Of a stretch of DNA of 64,000 bases, positions 45,851-57,880 are shown in pieces. The stretch comes from Luscinia megarhynchos (taxonomy: Eukaryota; Chordata; Aves; Passeriformes; Turdidae): NCBI GenBank assembly GCA_034336665.1, contig CM067570.1:11306002-11370001 (forward strand). Direction: 5' to 3'. The notes under the pieces are model-generated. The model had not been told where the DNA came from, did no database searches, and saw only the letters and a program-made list of their open reading frames with translations. Numbering within the stretch: the stretch's first letter is position 1; each line of letters opens with the position of its first letter. The position numbers and the translations under genes are program-made.

Positions 45851-48800
45851 GTGCACTAACAGGGTCCCTTTCAGGAGAGGGCCTTGCAAACTGTGCATCC
45901 AGAAAAAAAATTAGCAAAGCAATTTACAGTCACTAGGAGATGTTTTGGATGGGGCACATCTTCCTTCAAGGCTCTGTTATCAGGGGGATGGTGACTTTCT
46001 GCTTTTCTGCTGCTTCTCAGAACTTCCAGGATCCCTCCACAGCTATTACATATCTGCAGGGAGTTAAAACACCTGTTCAGTCATGGGCTTTCTTTGTTGT
46101 TGAAACATATTTAAATTTTATCCAACCATGCCTTCAGCTCTGTCTGTGTTAGGGTTTGTTTTCTAGCCTTATGTCCCAGGCTCCTCCCATCACATGGATG
46201 CTGCAGAAGGCACCTTTCCCCTTGGCTCTCTGAGATGGGAAATGCAACTGATGGTCCCTGCCTGTGTGGGGTGATGCCACTTCCCTTGGGACTAAAGCCA
46301 GCATGCAGGCTTTGCAACCTGAACTGAGCACTGCCACCCCTTGGTGCCAAGGCACCTGGCAGTGGGCAGGGAGCTCTGCCTCAGCCCTGCCTGCACAAGG
46401 CCTTTCAATGGGCTGGTTTTCCTTCAGAGCCTGATTCCCTTGGAGCAGCAGGACCATTTGCAGCAGCGGGGGATGTGATCCTCTTATCATTGTTAGTTAG
46501 CCTTGGGTGCCCTTGACAAAGAGTGCTTGTGATGGAGGAAGACACTTAAAAACAGCCACCATGTTTCTCAAGGCCTTGGGATAAGATTGTATTTCTTAAG
46601 CTGGCAATGCTCTCTGCTTTAAATGCAGTTGGATGCAATTGAGTGTGAAGTACAAATTCCTCGACCAGTCTCCAAAATCAAAGACACCCACAAAAAGGCC
46701 ACTGGCATTTGAAGGTCAGAAAATTGAATAGGCCCCTCTTTGGTGATGATGTTCCCATGACTTGAGGACATCACCCTTGCAGCCCTGTCCCCAAACACAC
46801 TTACCAGAGGCCTGGGAAGAGCTGTGTAGTGCAGGGTGAGGAGAGACAGTCTGTGTCCTTCAGATGCTCCCCAGCTCTGGGTCACCTCTCCCTTCTGAGA
46901 GCTGCTCCCACACCCTTCAGGAACAGTCAGTGAATGTTGTGTTTTACTCTTCTTTGGATTGTTGGGACTGAATGAAACAAAACAGTGAAGGTTAGGACTC
47001 GTGGGTCTGATTGCTTTATTAATAAGGTTCCAGAATTCCTGGAATAGAAAAGAGGATGCTGTATGCAGAAAATGTCAGCAAACTTTGTCAAGAGGTAAGG
47101 AATGCCATCAAGGCAGGAAGATGTTGAAGTGGTTCATGGAAAGTTGTGAAAACAACTGACAACAAAAGTTGTTAAGAAAACTTTCTCTTTGGTCTCTTTG
47201 GAGTTGAGACTGTGCTATACCCTCAGTGGTATTCATACCTCACTAGGCTGAGAGCAGACTCCATCCCCAGTGTCCCTTGGCTTCTTCCCTCCCTGCTCCC
47301 CACACTGTGCTGCCACAGTCCACAGTCCACACTGGCACTCAGATCCAGAGACTGATCCATCTGAGAAGCAAACTGAAGACCAAAAAAAGGCATTTTTTCC
47401 TCTCTTGAAGGAAGAACAATTCCCAGAGGGAGCTGCTCGCCTCCTGGCACTGCTGGTACAGGTGAGAGGAGAGGTACAGTGTGTCTTGCAGGTGGGTGGA
47501 AGTGCATGGGGATGCAGTGCAGCTCTCAGGGCAGGGCTATGTCACCCCAGAACCCACTAGGGACACCTCACTTGCTGAGAAGTGGGTGCCACAGCAGGTT
47601 TTTGCCTGCTGAGGAGCTGCTGCTAACTCGGTTTAGAGTGGCCAAAAATCCTTATGCTAAGAGGTTGCCTTCCAGCCATGATGCAGTTAAAACTCACAGA
47701 TATCCAAATGCTAGCATGCTCTAGAGTAGGGAGCAATCTTTGCCCTTTTAGAAAGCTCACCTGACACTTTTCTAGCCTTTTAGTGGTGCCAGTAAACTGC
47801 TGGAACATTCATGCCTTGGCCAATGTGTCCTCTAAAAGCCATTGAAAATGTTCCCTTTCCTTGCCCAAGGGCCCCTGGCTCCAGAGTGGAAGGGTTTCCT
47901 CCCTCTGCTTCTGGAGCTCAGGCTGCCCAGATTAAATCATGTATTGAAAAATTCCATAGCAGCTTCCGACCTCAATGAATAGCATATTCAAGGCCACTGG
48001 AAGGCTCTTGCATTTGTGTAGTTCAATGGTTTTCAACCATTATTTTTATTTCCAGTAGAGATGGGAATCCCCCAAAAGTCACATCTAAAGCCAGCTGGCC
48101 TGTGAAGTGCCATCACTTCCCACTGGAGAGGAAATGCCACCAGGAGCAACCTGGGCCCTGGCAGGGTCTCTGGTCACTGGTTGAAGCCTGCTGCAGCATC
48201 ACCCCCTCACCCAGGAGGAGCCATGGGATTGCATCTGCAGTTGCTGGCATCTAAATCCCCACAGGTGAGGGGCTGCAGAGGAAAACTCCTCTGGTGACAT
48301 TTATCCATGCTTAGCTGTGTTGGGCTGGACCTGGCAGAGATACACTGTCCTTGTTTGGTGGATCCAGCAAACAAGGGATGACCTACAGCAAAGGACAGGC
48401 AATGGGCTGAAACAAAGCCTCAGCCCATCACAGGGGAACAGCAGAGAAGAAGTTGCCTTTATTAAAAGCACATTTTTTTTCACTGAAAGGTCATAGTTTG
48501 ATTGTTCCCAACTCCCTGCTGCTGAGCTGGGATAACACCTGGTGTGTCACCCACAGCCTCCACCAAGAGACATCTCCCCATATCATTGTGTTACTCACTG
48601 TTTGATTCCTAGATCTGGGCAGTAGAAAGCTGCTCCCCTTCTATAAATATTATCACAATGTGGCTTTCTTTTCTGGAATTCCCCATGGATTCCAAGTCAT
48701 GCTGTACACTGGCACCAATGGTTTGGATCATTCTTCAATGCAGTTTATACTTGGATTGCAGGATTAAAACCTTGTAAGGTTAGAACAGTCCAAACAAGAA

Positions 48801-49980
48801 ACCTGCAGGAAGAAGAATTCCAGAATAATTTATTTTATACTTTTGAAGAAAAAAAGCACAGGAGGCGGGTATAATGATAAGATCAAAATACCAACCACTT
48901 CAAATAAATGGAAACTATTGAAAAGCAGCTATGATCATTAGATAGAAATCTGACTGCTTGACACTACTGAGTAGATGGGTTTATTCTATTTATTTATCAT
49001 AAAAACAGCAGTGCTGTCTCACCATTAATAATCTCCATGACTGCTACTGCTCACACCAGGTGTTATGAACTGGACACTGCTGGATGCACTCAGCTTCCCC
49101 TTCAGTATTACTACCTCACTTCTGTTTGTGTCAAGAAAAGACCCTTCCCAAGACACGTTTATAAATTATGGCCATATTTCTTAACCTTGTTTTGATAAAT
49201 GAAAGCAGATATTAGGCAGGATTCATCTGATTCATCTTCAGTGTTTACAGCAATGGGATCTCACTGGCACAATCCAGCAAACTCAGGATGCTGTGCACTC
49301 TATACTAAACAAATATTTATAAACAAATATTTATATTAAGTCAAATATGGAAGGCAGAGCTACAGGTTGGGTAGTAACTTTGTCTCATCCTGGTTCTAGA
49401 GAGGGGAACGAAGATGGTTTGTGTGTTAGACTTTTAAATCTCAGTTAACTGATTGCCAATTTATCTGAGGCAGTTAATGATTTGGAGAAGCTGATGGGAT
49501 GTCTGTCTCAGGACATAATTATTTCTGTCATTCCTTTCTCAAGCTGAAACTAAATGCTGATTAACTGGCACTGATTGATTAAGGTAGAACAATAGAAATG
49601 AACCTCCTCTGAAAGTCTGTGCTTGTCTTTGCTATGAGACATGGGAGTGCTTCTAGCCTGAGACAAAATCCTACTGAGGACAGCAGTTTCTGCTCAGTAC
49701 AGTGAGCTTTGATTGCATCCTTGGTATCTGCTGTCTCTTTAGTCCAGCTGCTGTTTGACAGCCAGACCTAGAGGAGGCAAGAAACGTCATTTTTGCCACG
49801 CTGTAGCCAGCAGTGAATACTGTGCATCTGAACTGCTGCTGACCTCCCCCAACTACATCATGGGAAAAGCTAAAGTAATGGCCCCCAGGAGGGCTGTGCA
49901 GTGAGGTTAGTTATTGCACTATGAAAACAAACCTACAAGCCTTCTTTGGCAAGTGAAGATGTAGCAGTTCTGTGATTTAG

Positions 49981-50130
49981 TGACTGGGATTGTCACTGAG
50001 CCTGGCAGAGCTCAAGAAGTGTTTGGACAATGTCCTCAGGCACATGGTGTGGTTTTTGGGGTGTCTTCTGAAGGAACAGGAGCTTGTATGTCCCTTCCAC
50101 CTCAGGATATTCAATGTGTTTGTGATTCTT
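49981..50130 (+). mobile_element. CR1 LINE 3' end fragment, plus orientation
   Basis: The sequence reads CTGGCAGAGCTCAAGAAGTG, then TTTGGACAATGTCCTCAGGC, ACATGGTGTGG, and near the end CCCTTCCACCTCAGGATATT. This is the characteristic 3' end of an avian CR1 subfamily, ending close to a degenerate ATTCTATG tract. It is short and inactive; its left limit is approximate. Confidence 0.8.
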
Positions 50131-51649
50131 CTTCCACTTGCACATTTTTGACATTCCTGTAACTCCACTACTTTTTGTCAAACAATTCTTAAGTTTATCC
50201 CTGGATGCATAAGAAGAAAGTGAAATCACAGACTCCAGTACTTCATGTCCCACCTAGAAAGAGATGGCTTCTCCCTGGTCCTACTGTATGGCTGCTAAGG
50301 AGAGCTAGACTGGGACTCATCACCCTGGGATTTATTCACACATCCATCACTGTCTTGGTGATGTCAGTTTGCCCTTAAGTTTCCTGCAATGTGAGATGAC
50401 TTGCTCGTTACCTAATGGTGATGGGATATTTGCACGTGTCAGGTGCATCCACACTCTGTCCCATCATAGGAAATTAATACAAACGTATTAACTCATTAAT
50501 ACAAATGTGTTAACTTGCCCCATAAGACTTGCAGAGACAAGAGATGACATCTTGTATAAAGCAGAAAATCTGGGATACACTGGGGAAAGAAAGGAATATT
50601 GAGGAAATAAATGCATTTGTAACTAGCAGTAGAGGTCACTTTCCATTCACCTCACCTTACCTTACTTTGCAGGGAACTTGAGAGGCTTCATTATTTGACT
50701 AGGGAATTGCTGTGCAAACACAATAAAAAAGAGCCTAAGAATTTGTTTATAAAAATTAAGGGAATAACATGTTATTAGAATAATTGTAAAAATTACTGTC
50801 ATTGCAAAATTGCTTTTATGTACGAATATTCCAGTTGGGAATAATTACAGTCAGACTACATGTGGCTAATAAAAGAAAACCACACTCCCTTTTCCAGTCT
50901 ATCTTCTTTTTAGTTATGAATTTGTTGTGTGAATCATCTAACTACAGCACTTCTATAAGAAAAACCTCATTTGATGGAAGCTTTACTTTGAAGCAAAGAA
51001 CATACACTATTATAATGATAATAATGGCCAATGTTTTCTTGTATTTTGAGTTTTTAAACAGTATTTGTGAAGGACTATGATCTTGTAGCTGTAAATTGTG
51101 ATTCTGCTGAGGTATTAAGCGTTCTCTGAGGGGCTATTGAAAGGTGTTTTGAGTACATGAAGGATCTTGAATTGTTTTCCCCTCAAGGAATTTAAAATGT
51201 CTCTGAAGTGTTTCAGGGGAAATGGAAGACAGTAATGCATTTCATGCTTTGTGCCCTGGGGTGGAGCATTTGAGTTCTTTCTACATGCTCAACTGTGTCT
51301 AATAATTATCCTGGAATTATTTCATGTCTGAAGAGTTTACATTGGAGAGGATGTGACTACTTGACACTGTTACTTTGCCAGCTCCAGATTATAATAAAGC
51401 CTCTAGAGTTAAAAATAACCACTTTTCAGCTGGCTTTTGCATAGAAGTCTCAGTGGGGCAGGACAGCACATGCAGTAGAGCAGCATGCAGACCTTTTACC
51501 ATGAGTCTCTTCAGGCAGGGGGAAGCTGTGGGCATCCCACATGTGCTAGGGCATTACATGTGTGGTAAAGAACTGGGCATTGCCCTGAGCAGGAGGGGAT
51601 TGTGGAGCATGTACCCTAAAACCTGGGTCAGGACCATCGTGCCCCTTGC
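50131..51649. other. Intergenic region, no feature recognised
   Basis: This is A+T-rich sequence between two CR1 fragments. A near-duplicate ATTAATACAAA/GTATTAACT motif occurs at about 50470-50515. No gene was seen. Confidence 0.7.
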
Positions 51650-52480
51650 AGGATTTCATAGATTTGTTGAAATGTTGGTGGGAAGTGACCTCTGAATGTC
51701 TCTAATCTAAACTCCACCTCAAAACAGGGATGGAGCCTGCAATGGATTGCATCAACCATGGCTCTGCTGCTGCTGTCTTGAACACCTCCAAGGATGGAGA
51801 TGCCACAGATGCCTGTTTGGTGGCCTGTTCCAGTCCTTTGGTGAAGAAGTTTTTGTTAACACTCAGTCTAATCTCCAAGTGATAGCTTGTGGACATTGCC
51901 TTGATCGCTGCTGCTAATGAGAAGCGTTTGACTTCATCACTTTTTTAATGCCTTTGCATAGTGGGCTGCTGTTAGGACCTGACTTGACCTCAGCATCCTC
52001 AGACCCAGTCAGCCTAATGCCTTCAGGCTCTCCTCACAGGAAAAGTGCTCTGTGCCCTGAGTGTTTCAGCAGTTCACCTGCTGGATCCTGTCCAAATTCT
52101 CCACCTTGAACAGGAGGCTCAAACAGGTGCAGTTCTACCAGCATCGAGGAGAAGGGGCAATAGCTTTCCTTGAACTCATGCATGACAAGGAATGGTTTCC
52201 TTATAGTGGCAGGGGGAACTGTTTTGTACTTAATCTTTCAAGATAACACTCGAGTCCTCCTCAGTAGGGCTGTTCTGCTGTCAATTGGTTCCCAGCCTGA
52301 ACTGATGCATGGGGTTATTCCAGCTTGGTGCAATGCTTTGCATGGCTCTGCAAAACTCAGTGAGGTTTTCTCATGGCCTCAAGTTTCCCAAAGTCCCACT
52401 GATCAAAGCACTGGTGCTCAGTATGCCAACCACCCCATCCAGTTTGGTGGTGCCTGCAAAACTCCAGAGGGAGTCTTCTG
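51650..52480 (-). mobile_element. CR1 LINE, 5'-truncated, minus orientation
   Basis: Read on the minus strand this is a CR1 3' fragment. At the plus-strand left end, TTCATAGATTTGTTGAAATG followed by GGAAGTGACCTCTGAATGTC is the reversed CR1 3' terminus. Further right come the blocks that become 'CTTGAACACCTCCAAGGATG', 'CTGAGTGTTTCAGCAGTTC', 'CTCAAACAGGTGCAG' and 'CTTGGTGCAATGCTTTGCA', in the same order as in avian CR1 (reverse of 'cacttggccttgttgaac'). It is heavily diverged and inactive. The right boundary is approximate. Confidence 0.82.
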
Positions 52481-55400
52481 CCTCTTGTTCAGGCTTTCAG
52501 GACTCCCTTTCCATGAGCAGAAAGGACACAGCCTTGGTCTGTGGGATCTATGGACTAGACGTCTTCTGGCACCTCTTCTGCTTTCCCACACCCACCCTTG
52601 GCAAAGCTGGCTGAAGCAGCCAGTTCCTGCTGCAGCCTGGCTCCTGGCCTCTCCTCTCCCTGCAAGTGCTGACACCAGTGTTTGGGGCAGGGGGGCAGAC
52701 CAGGCTGGTGGGCGGATGTGGGATGTGCTCAGACATCACAGATATTTTTGGCCCAGCTACAATTTTTCAGCTATGAAGCAAAGCTTCCAGCAGCAGAGCT
52801 GTGAGCAGAGCTGGGCTGTTGTCAGCTCTCAGTGGTGATGCTTCACCTCCTGCCACTGCTCCCCACAAAGCACCAGCAGTGATGGTCCCCCTGCCCAGCC
52901 ACCCTGGTGTGCGAGGGTGTGATGTATTCATGCCACTCCAGGACAGGACACAGCACAGACAGTGACCTGGGGCAGAGAGACTGTAACTAACCCCCAGTCA
53001 TGTTCTGGGCACAGCTGTTTGCAGAGTCAGTGTCTGCTGCTGGCCAAAAAGTACATGATTTTTTTTTCTGCTGTTGTTCTTTATTTTCTTTTCCTTTTCC
53101 TTTTCTTTTTTTTTTTAATTTTATTTTTTTAAGTCATGTGCTGCTTTCCTACTCGTGCTGTTGGCTCCAGAGGCTTCTCTTGCAGCAATGTAAACACGGC
53201 TACTGTGTGCCCCGACGATTGCAGCCTGAAGTTCACAATGAGACAGCCAATGCCAATAGATGTATAATGAGCATTTAAAAAGCACTTATTTTGTCATCCA
53301 ATCATCCATCTTCCTCATTGTGTAAATATTTTTTTTGTTTCCACAACAAAATGACTTTAAAAGAAATGTTCACCAGGAAGAAAGAAAATTTTGATTCTGG
53401 TGATAAAATCAGGACAGTCAAAATGATTAATATGACATTGGGGAAAGCTTGCAAATGAGGCTTAATTTCTGTGGCAAAAAGACCTCGTGGATACATCAGT
53501 ACTATGTTGTGCCTGGAAATTTAGTGGCAGCTGGAAATTTGATGGTGACCTCTGATAAGTAAGAAAATGGTGAGGGTTTTAATGAATGACTCGAATAAGA
53601 AAATAAGCCAGTCTGTGTGGTATTCTTCCTGATATTTGTTTTGCTATTAAGTTCAGTTAGTGTGGTTCTCATTGTGTCAGGATGGCTGTGTTGACAGCAC
53701 ATCACGACATGTGAGCATCGGGGCAGTCTGACTGTCAGGGAAGGGGACGCATTGCTGCACACTCACGAGGCAGAGCAGGGAGGTGACTTCAATAAGATGG
53801 CATTTGGAAGCCTTCGGCAGGAGACGTCAGAGCAGAGATTGTAAAGATAGAAAGAGTCCTGGTGAGCTTCTTTGCTCTCCTCTGTCAGACTAGCCACAAG
53901 ACCTAAATGAATTCCTTTCTGTTCAATCTTTTTTTGGTGAAAGAAAATTAGTCTGTAATTATATCTAGAAAATGGGGATGGCTGGAGGTGGCTTTAACCA
54001 CAAAGTTTGGGAAAGTTACACTCATGGTTGATTACATTCCCTGCAGTCTGTTCTCAGCCTCGCTTTATTAACTTGCCGTGTTTATTCTGTGGCTCTTGTA
54101 TCTTTGTTGTGAGGTTCAGGAACATTTTTTATGAAATGTTGATTTTCCATGTGAGTATTTATAGGCTCTGTTTGAGTCACCTGTTAATCTTCCTCTTGTA
54201 AAACCAAAATAAGCTCTGTGTTTCTGTCAGTATAATGCACACTTTCAAGACCTTGCCCATTCTCGGTTTTTCCAGTTCAGTGTCCTCCTTCTTGGCTGTA
54301 ACACCACGACTACATTCATACTCCTGTTGGCAGCCACTGCCCAGAACTTCTGTTCAGTGGAGGGCAATGGGAACCCATCTAGGCTGGTTTCTATCTGAAA
54401 AGTGGACCAGCATGGAAGACATCAGGAGACCTTGAGAGTCAGTGGGCTACCTGTGAAAGCCTCTACTTGCCACTGGAAGCAGTCCCAAACCCTGTCAAAG
54501 GCAAAGCATTTTTTTTTTTAATTTAGAGCAATAAGGGTTGTGTAAAAGCTGTTCCTTTCTTCATTCATAATATTGCAGTTGATTAAAACCTCAGGCTTCC
54601 CATCCTTTCTAGTTTCTGGTGCCTTCAGTGTTTTCCAGGGAAAGTTGAACAAATCTAGCCAGTCACAGCCCAGTCACATTCTTGGTTATCTTGCCAAGCC
54701 TCCTTCAGTATAAGGATCCCCAAGCCAAAGGCTGGAAACCTGTGAGCTAAAATACACAAAAAGGCAATGCAAAAAGGCACATGCTGACTACTTTTCTTAA
54801 CAGCATATTCAGTGCTTGGGTGACCATCTCAGTAAGTCTCTGCAGCCCAGATCCCTGCAGTTCATCTAGATTCTATGGTCTGTGTATCAGGAGGGAGGTG
54901 AAGTAATCCCTGAATAACCCTAGCTAATGCCACAATGATCTAATGGCAGCTTTTGGAAGCTCTTCGATACAGTATAATGTTCACCCTCAACCCTTTAAGT
55001 TAATCTGGGGCTTTGTGAAGGTTGCTAAACTGATACAGAACATCCTCTTAGACTTCCCAGAAGCAACTGAGATGTTTGTGATGGATGTCAAAAAGGTATA
55101 GAGATGTTCTGTTCCTTTTCAGTTTCATGCAGGTGAAAGGTTTTGCATGTTTTACAGATCTGTAGCCATCTCTACAGTGCTATAATGCTCACATCCCTTT
55201 AGCCCCTTCACTAATGGGAGCACTGTTCTTCCAGAGCAGAAAGGGAACTGACTATGTGACTGTATCTCAGTCACTTCACTGCAAATTCTACTAGTTTGGT
55301 TCCAGGTGCTGAAAAGCTGATCAAAACCTCTCGACTCTCTGGTGAAGCAGATGAAAAATGTTTCCCACTCAGTGCTTAGCTAAAGGCATTGCAATGAACA

Positions 55401-57418
55401 CTGAAGCAGCAGAATGAACTTTTGGACTAACTCACTGGCACACTACTTGGGTTTCCAAGTACAAACATCCACAGGAAAAGACAATTGTTTTTTAAATACC
55501 TTTTTTCAACTCAAAAAGTATACCAAGGTCCCTTCATCACATTACCTCAAGTAGAAAAATCCATCAAACTAAATATTCAATCAATCCCTTTTAATAATAT
55601 GATCAAAGTATTTTACCATGGCAAATTGAACAAGCATCTAAAATGAGAGATGAAAAGCAATCAGCAAAGAAAAATCAGCAAAGAAATGAATCTAGGACGA
55701 AGTAGGAGAGTAAAGTGAGGTTTGGGTGAGAAAGCTGAGGTGGAGAAGACTTCTTCACTGAGAGGTTGTGTTAAGGTAAGAGGAAGAGCAGATGCTGGGA
55801 GCCCCAGAGGGGAGCAGAGGATGATCTGACCCATGAGATGTGCTGGGTTCTGAAGGCCAGGAGAAAGTATTTGATGCTGTGGTACAAACTTCTGCACTGG
55901 GGGAAGAGCAGCACTTAGACCAGAAAATGGCTGAGATTTCTTTCAGGAGAGGTAGACAAGGAATAAAGAACTCTTTTTCTTCAGCAGATTTGGCTTAGAA
56001 AGGAATGGGAAGGACAGGAATGTTCAGAAGACAGAGCTGCTGCCAGAGTCTCTGTAAAATCATTTAGTAGATTTCACCTTATTTTCTACATTCATCAACA
56101 GGCTAGAGAGGAAATCAATGGGATTATTTTAAAGTAATTTTCTCTCCAACATATGTACTTTCTAGAAGGATAGTAAAGAACTTGATAGGATCCTTTGTTT
56201 CACACAGTGTGGCAATTTACTTTTACATTTGACTTCATATTCCCCCAGTAGGTGCAGCAAACTACTTAAACTGTGGAAGGATATTTACTATTTAGAGAAG
56301 TCCTTGGACAGCTCAGCAAACTTTGCCTTGTTTCTCTGTCCAAGAGCTATATATAGTCTTTGCTTAATCAAGGTCTCAGATGTTGTGTGAGCAGAGCTAA
56401 ATAACTTCAAGAGTATAAAAAAGATAACTCCAGCCATTTTGCTTTGCTAGAACTAGTGTTTGTCTAACTGTGTAGTAACTGAGGATACCATAGAGGTGCA
56501 TTGATTTGTGCTATTTCTTACCTGAAATTAACATCCTAAAAACTTTTAGACTCATCTATGTAAAGCTGCTTAGCTACCTTTCAGGCTACCTTGCTCTTTA
56601 CCTCATGATACAAAAAAACCAACACCTATAGTTATATTGCATCGGACTCTATTGGGTTTGACCCAACTATGATCTATAAATGCTATGAAAATAGCAATAT
56701 TCTATAATCATGGCAGGAGAATAGAAAATTCATCTGTCTGAAGAAACTCATCTGAGGGTGAAATCCGACAGTGAACGCTGACAAATACCCTGAGTAAAGT
56801 GCCTTTTTCTCAGCTGACCAGGAGCCTCATGCAGAGGAAGCCCTGTCCTGAAAAACTGACTGAAAGGTGTTTAATGACTCAGAGTAGTTTAGGGTCTGTT
56901 TCCATTTCTGCTGGTGGACAGACAATATGAAATGACCAAATGAGAGCCCCTCTACCCTTCTGTTCCCCCCTCCAAACTATCAGGGCAGACAGGGACTGGT
57001 GGGACATGAGAGCAGGAAAATGACAGCTACGGGCAGCTCTGTGGGTGAGGATCAGGATCAGCAATTTAAAATGGAAAAGAAACAGATTTCTCCGTAATGT
57101 ATGGGGGAGTTGAGATAGGAAAGACAGGAGGGTTTCAAATGGGCCAGAGGTGAGCTTAGTCTCTGACTCTCTGCTCTCTTTTAGTCTCTGCTCTCTTCTT
57201 CATCTGCCTCCTCTGGCAAACTTTGCCTCTTGCCCTCTCACTTGGAAAATACCTCCTGACACAAAGGTCGCAATAACATGAGGCACAGGGCAGTCAGTGT
57301 AAGAGGCAGCACCCAGCTAAAGCCATCAGCTGTCGTTCACTTGAAGGAAACAGGGACCTCAGAGGAACCTGTGCAGGGCTTGCACACTGGTGTCGAATGG
57401 TTTAAAGCACAGCTCAGA
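52481..57418. other. Intergenic region upstream of TFCP2L1
   Basis: No gene was supported. A pyrimidine-rich, T-rich tract lies at 53058-53131, and a CT-rich block with an internal near-repeat at about 57160-57245. The remainder is unremarkable A+T-rich DNA with only chance ORFs. Confidence 0.72.
53058..53131 (+). repeat. Pyrimidine/T-rich low-complexity tract
   Basis: The tract is almost entirely T with C interruptions (TTTTCCTTTTCC-type units and T runs), about 74 bases long. Confidence 0.85.
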
Positions 57419-57480
57419 GGGCAGGCGGCAGCTCCAGCACAGCCGGGGCTCGCCCTGGGTTACCGTGCCCGGGGTGCCCT

Positions 57481-57540
57481 TACCCCGGCCCCGGGCCCCT
57501 CACCCTGGCCCCGGGCCCCTCACCCTCACCCCGGGCCCCT
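57481..57540 (+). repeat. 20-bp tandem repeat, three copies
   Basis: There are three 20-base units (57481-57500, 57501-57520, 57521-57540), each ending CCCCGGGCCCCT and differing only in the first eight bases. They lie about 280-340 bases upstream of the TFCP2L1 start codon, inside the CpG island. Confidence 0.9.
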
Positions 57541-57703
57541 CAGGCCGCGCCCCGCCAGGCCCGTCCCTGCGGCCGGCGCTCCGCCCCGGGGCTGCGCGGC
57601 CCGTGCCCGCCGGGGGCCGGGGCTGGCGCTGGGGCGGGCCGGGGGAGGGCTCGCCCGGCTGCGGAGCCCCGGCACGGCCAACCCGCGCCCGCCGGGGCTG
57701 AGC

Positions 57704-57710
57704 CATAAAA
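57704..57710 (+). promoter_or_regulatory. TFCP2L1: TATA-like element of TFCP2L1
   Basis: CATAAAA stands out in GC-rich sequence, 109 bases before the ATG. A start site near 57735 would give a 5' UTR of about 85 bases. Inferred from position and sequence only. Confidence 0.55.
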
Positions 57711-57818
57711 GCGCCGGGAGGCGGCGGGGCCGCGGCTCCAGCTCCGGCAGCCGTGCCGGGCACCGTGGGGTGGGCAGCGCGGCCGCCGCTCCGCAGCGCA
57801 GGCACCGCCGCCCCCAAG

Positions 57819-57880
57819 ATGCTGTTTTGGCACACGCAGCCGGAGCACTACAACCAGCACTCGACCGGCAGCTACCTGCG
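57819..57880 (+). CDS. TFCP2L1: TFCP2L1 coding exon 1
   Basis: This 62-nt coding part (20 codons plus CG) encodes MLFWHTQPEHYNQHSTGSYL and the first two bases of an Arg codon. The start is the first ATG after the TATA-like element, with A at -3 (CCCAAG before ATG), a good context. The N-terminus matches human TFCP2L1 apart from a two-residue change in the NSG/STG region. The donor GTGAGT at 57881 is near-perfect. The segment precedes the DNA-binding domain. The long ORF running across this area in another frame is a GC-rich artefact. Confidence 0.95.

Larger units (their letters stand above)
40056..49980. other. Intergenic region between CLASP1 and TFCP2L1, first part
   Basis: No gene was supported here. 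GC-richer stretches (about 40.6-41.7 kb and 42.0-44.9 kb) carry several 100-215-codon ORFs on both strands, none of which I recognise. Within it are a TAAT-rich patch at 41731-41800, a TATA-box-like promoter core at 42629-42637, an A-rich run at 42834-42862 and a likely ancient repeat at about 45715-45850. Confidence 0.7.

Noticed and set aside
52170..52838. 222-codon plus-strand ORF
   Set aside because: Its first half is antisense CR1 sequence and the rest has no recognisable domain.
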